Source of the DNA: Pseudomonas brassicacearum subsp. brassicacearum
Lineage (GTDB): Bacteria; Pseudomonadota; Gammaproteobacteria; Pseudomonadales; Pseudomonadaceae
DNA: 64,000 nucleotides
Reading direction: 5' to 3'
Assembly: GCF_008801605.1 (NCBI RefSeq)
Contig: NZ_VZPJ01000005.1
Coordinates: 1-64,000 of the forward strand
Positions within the stretch are counted from its first letter, which is position 1. Each line of letters opens with the position of its first letter. Both the position numbers and the translations under genes were made by a program. The notes beneath the pieces were generated by a model. The model had not been told where the DNA came from. It saw only the letters and a program-made list of their open reading frames with translations, and searched no databases. This document shows, piece after piece, positions 63,374 to 64,000 of this stretch.

Positions 63374-64000
63374 ATGATGACCCTGCGCCAGATCCGCCAT
63401 TTCATCGCCGTGGCCGAAACCGGCTCCATCTCTGCCGCTGCGCAAACGGCGTTCATTTCCCAGTCGACCTTGACCCTGGCCATCCAGCAACTGGAGCAGG
63501 AAATCGGCGTCAGCCTGTTCAACCGCCACGCCAAGGGCATGACCCTGACCCATCAGGGTCATCAATTCCTGCGCCAGGCCCATTTGATCCTGGCCACCGT
63601 CGACAACGCCAAGCGCAGCCTGCAACAGAGCACCGACCAGGTCGCCGGCCAGGTCACCATCGGCGTCACCAGCCTGGTCGCCGGCTATTACCTGGCGGAC
63701 CTGCTGACCCGTTTCCAGCGCGCCTATCCCAACGTGGAGATCCGGGTGATGGAGGACGAGCGGCCGTATATCGAGCATTTGCTGGTCAGCGGCGAAATCG
63801 ACGTCGGGGTGTTGATCCTGTCCAACCTGGAAGACCGCCACGCCTTGCAGACCGAAGTGCTGACGCATTCACCACACCGTTTGTGGCTGCCAGCGCAGCA
63901 CCCGCTGCTGGAACACGACAGCATCAACCTGGCCGACGTGGCCCGCGAGCCGCTGATCCAGCTGAACGTCGATGAAATGGACCGCAACGCCCAGCGCCTG
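63374..64000 (+). CDS. LysR-family transcriptional regulator, N-terminal part (cut by window edge)
   Basis: 209 codons are present before the right edge. The helix-turn-helix spans about residues 5-60: LRQIRHFIAVAETGSISAAA, then FISQSTLTLAIQQLEQEIGV and LFNRHAKGMTLTHQG. The effector-binding domain starts at VAGQVTIGVTSLVAGYYLADL. Two adjacent ATGs (63374, 63377) are possible starts; I used the first. Its target genes lie outside the window or on the other strand. Confidence 0.92.
   Translation, partial: MMTLRQIRHFIAVAETGSISAAAQTAFISQSTLTLAIQQLEQEIGVSLFNRHAKGMTLTHQGHQFLRQAHLILATVDNAKRSLQQSTDQVAGQVTIGVTSLVAGYYLADLLTRFQRAYPNVEIRVMEDERPYIEHLLVSGEIDVGVLILSNLEDRHALQTEVLTHSPHRLWLPAQHPLLEHDSINLADVAREPLIQLNVDEMDRNAQRL

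Overview
This 64 kb window is chromosomal DNA of a fluorescent Pseudomonas, most likely the P. fluorescens species complex. The evidence is high GC, Pseudomonas-type gene order (bamA-rseP-dxr-cdsA-uppS-frr-pyrH-tsf-rpsB; map-glnD-dapC; tsaB, adk, ppc; prfB-lysS next to a full wsp operon), about a dozen REP/REPIN elements of the GTGGGAGCGAGCTTGCTCGCG type, and an HrpL-type (hrp box) promoter. No tRNA, rRNA, CRISPR array, transposase or prophage was seen.

Layout. 1-8 kb (minus strand): envelope, isoprenoid and translation core from rpsB down to bamA, which is cut by the left edge. 8.4-13.3 kb (plus): map, glnD, dapC. 13.3-18.6 kb: an accessory-looking stretch with a HigBA-like toxin-antitoxin pair between two inverted repeats, a DUF6124 gene with an unusually structured leader, a candidate small RNA, a Na+/H+ antiporter, and a HopAA1-like type III effector gene behind a full hrp box. 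18.7-25.4 kb: yffB-like gene, dapD, csdA-sufE, tcdA, dapE-rlmA and a conserved hypothetical gene. 25.5-30.3 kb: cold-shock gene, plsB, a YbaY-like pair and a DUF4197 gene. 30.4-35.3 kb: RND efflux genes with a divergent TetR regulator (mexK-mexJ / mexL type). 35.5-41.6 kb: rsmJ, hypothetical genes, an extensin-like gene, a PEP-mutase-family gene, a DUF72 gene, tsaB and adk. 41.9-50.9 kb: ppc, a lipoprotein pair of the lptF type with an AlgU-like promoter, a hydrolase, a DUF1704/QEGLA protein and a TetR regulator. 51-63.2 kb: lysS, prfB (with its programmed frameshift), wspR-F-E-D-C-B-A and a DUF533 gene. The window ends inside a LysR-family gene.

How the genes connect. dapC, dapD and dapE supply three steps of the succinylase route to diaminopimelate and lysine, although they lie in separate transcription units. 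uppS, dxr, cdsA, plsB, rseP and bamA serve isoprenoid carrier, phospholipid and outer-membrane assembly. RseP is the site-2 protease that releases AlgU, and one likely AlgU target promoter lies at 45.2 kb. The wsp genes form one tightly coupled surface-sensing operon ending in the diguanylate cyclase WspR.

Most notable for follow-up: (1) the DUF6124 leader, where one segment can pair either with an upstream arm or, over 10 perfect base pairs, with the Shine-Dalgarno region; (2) the orphan HopAA1-like effector with a perfect hrp box; (3) a folded, terminator-ended candidate sRNA at 15.1 kb; (4) a hairpin at 14.2 kb whose two arms have changed together relative to the local repeat family. All calls come from reading the sequence; no database search was possible.
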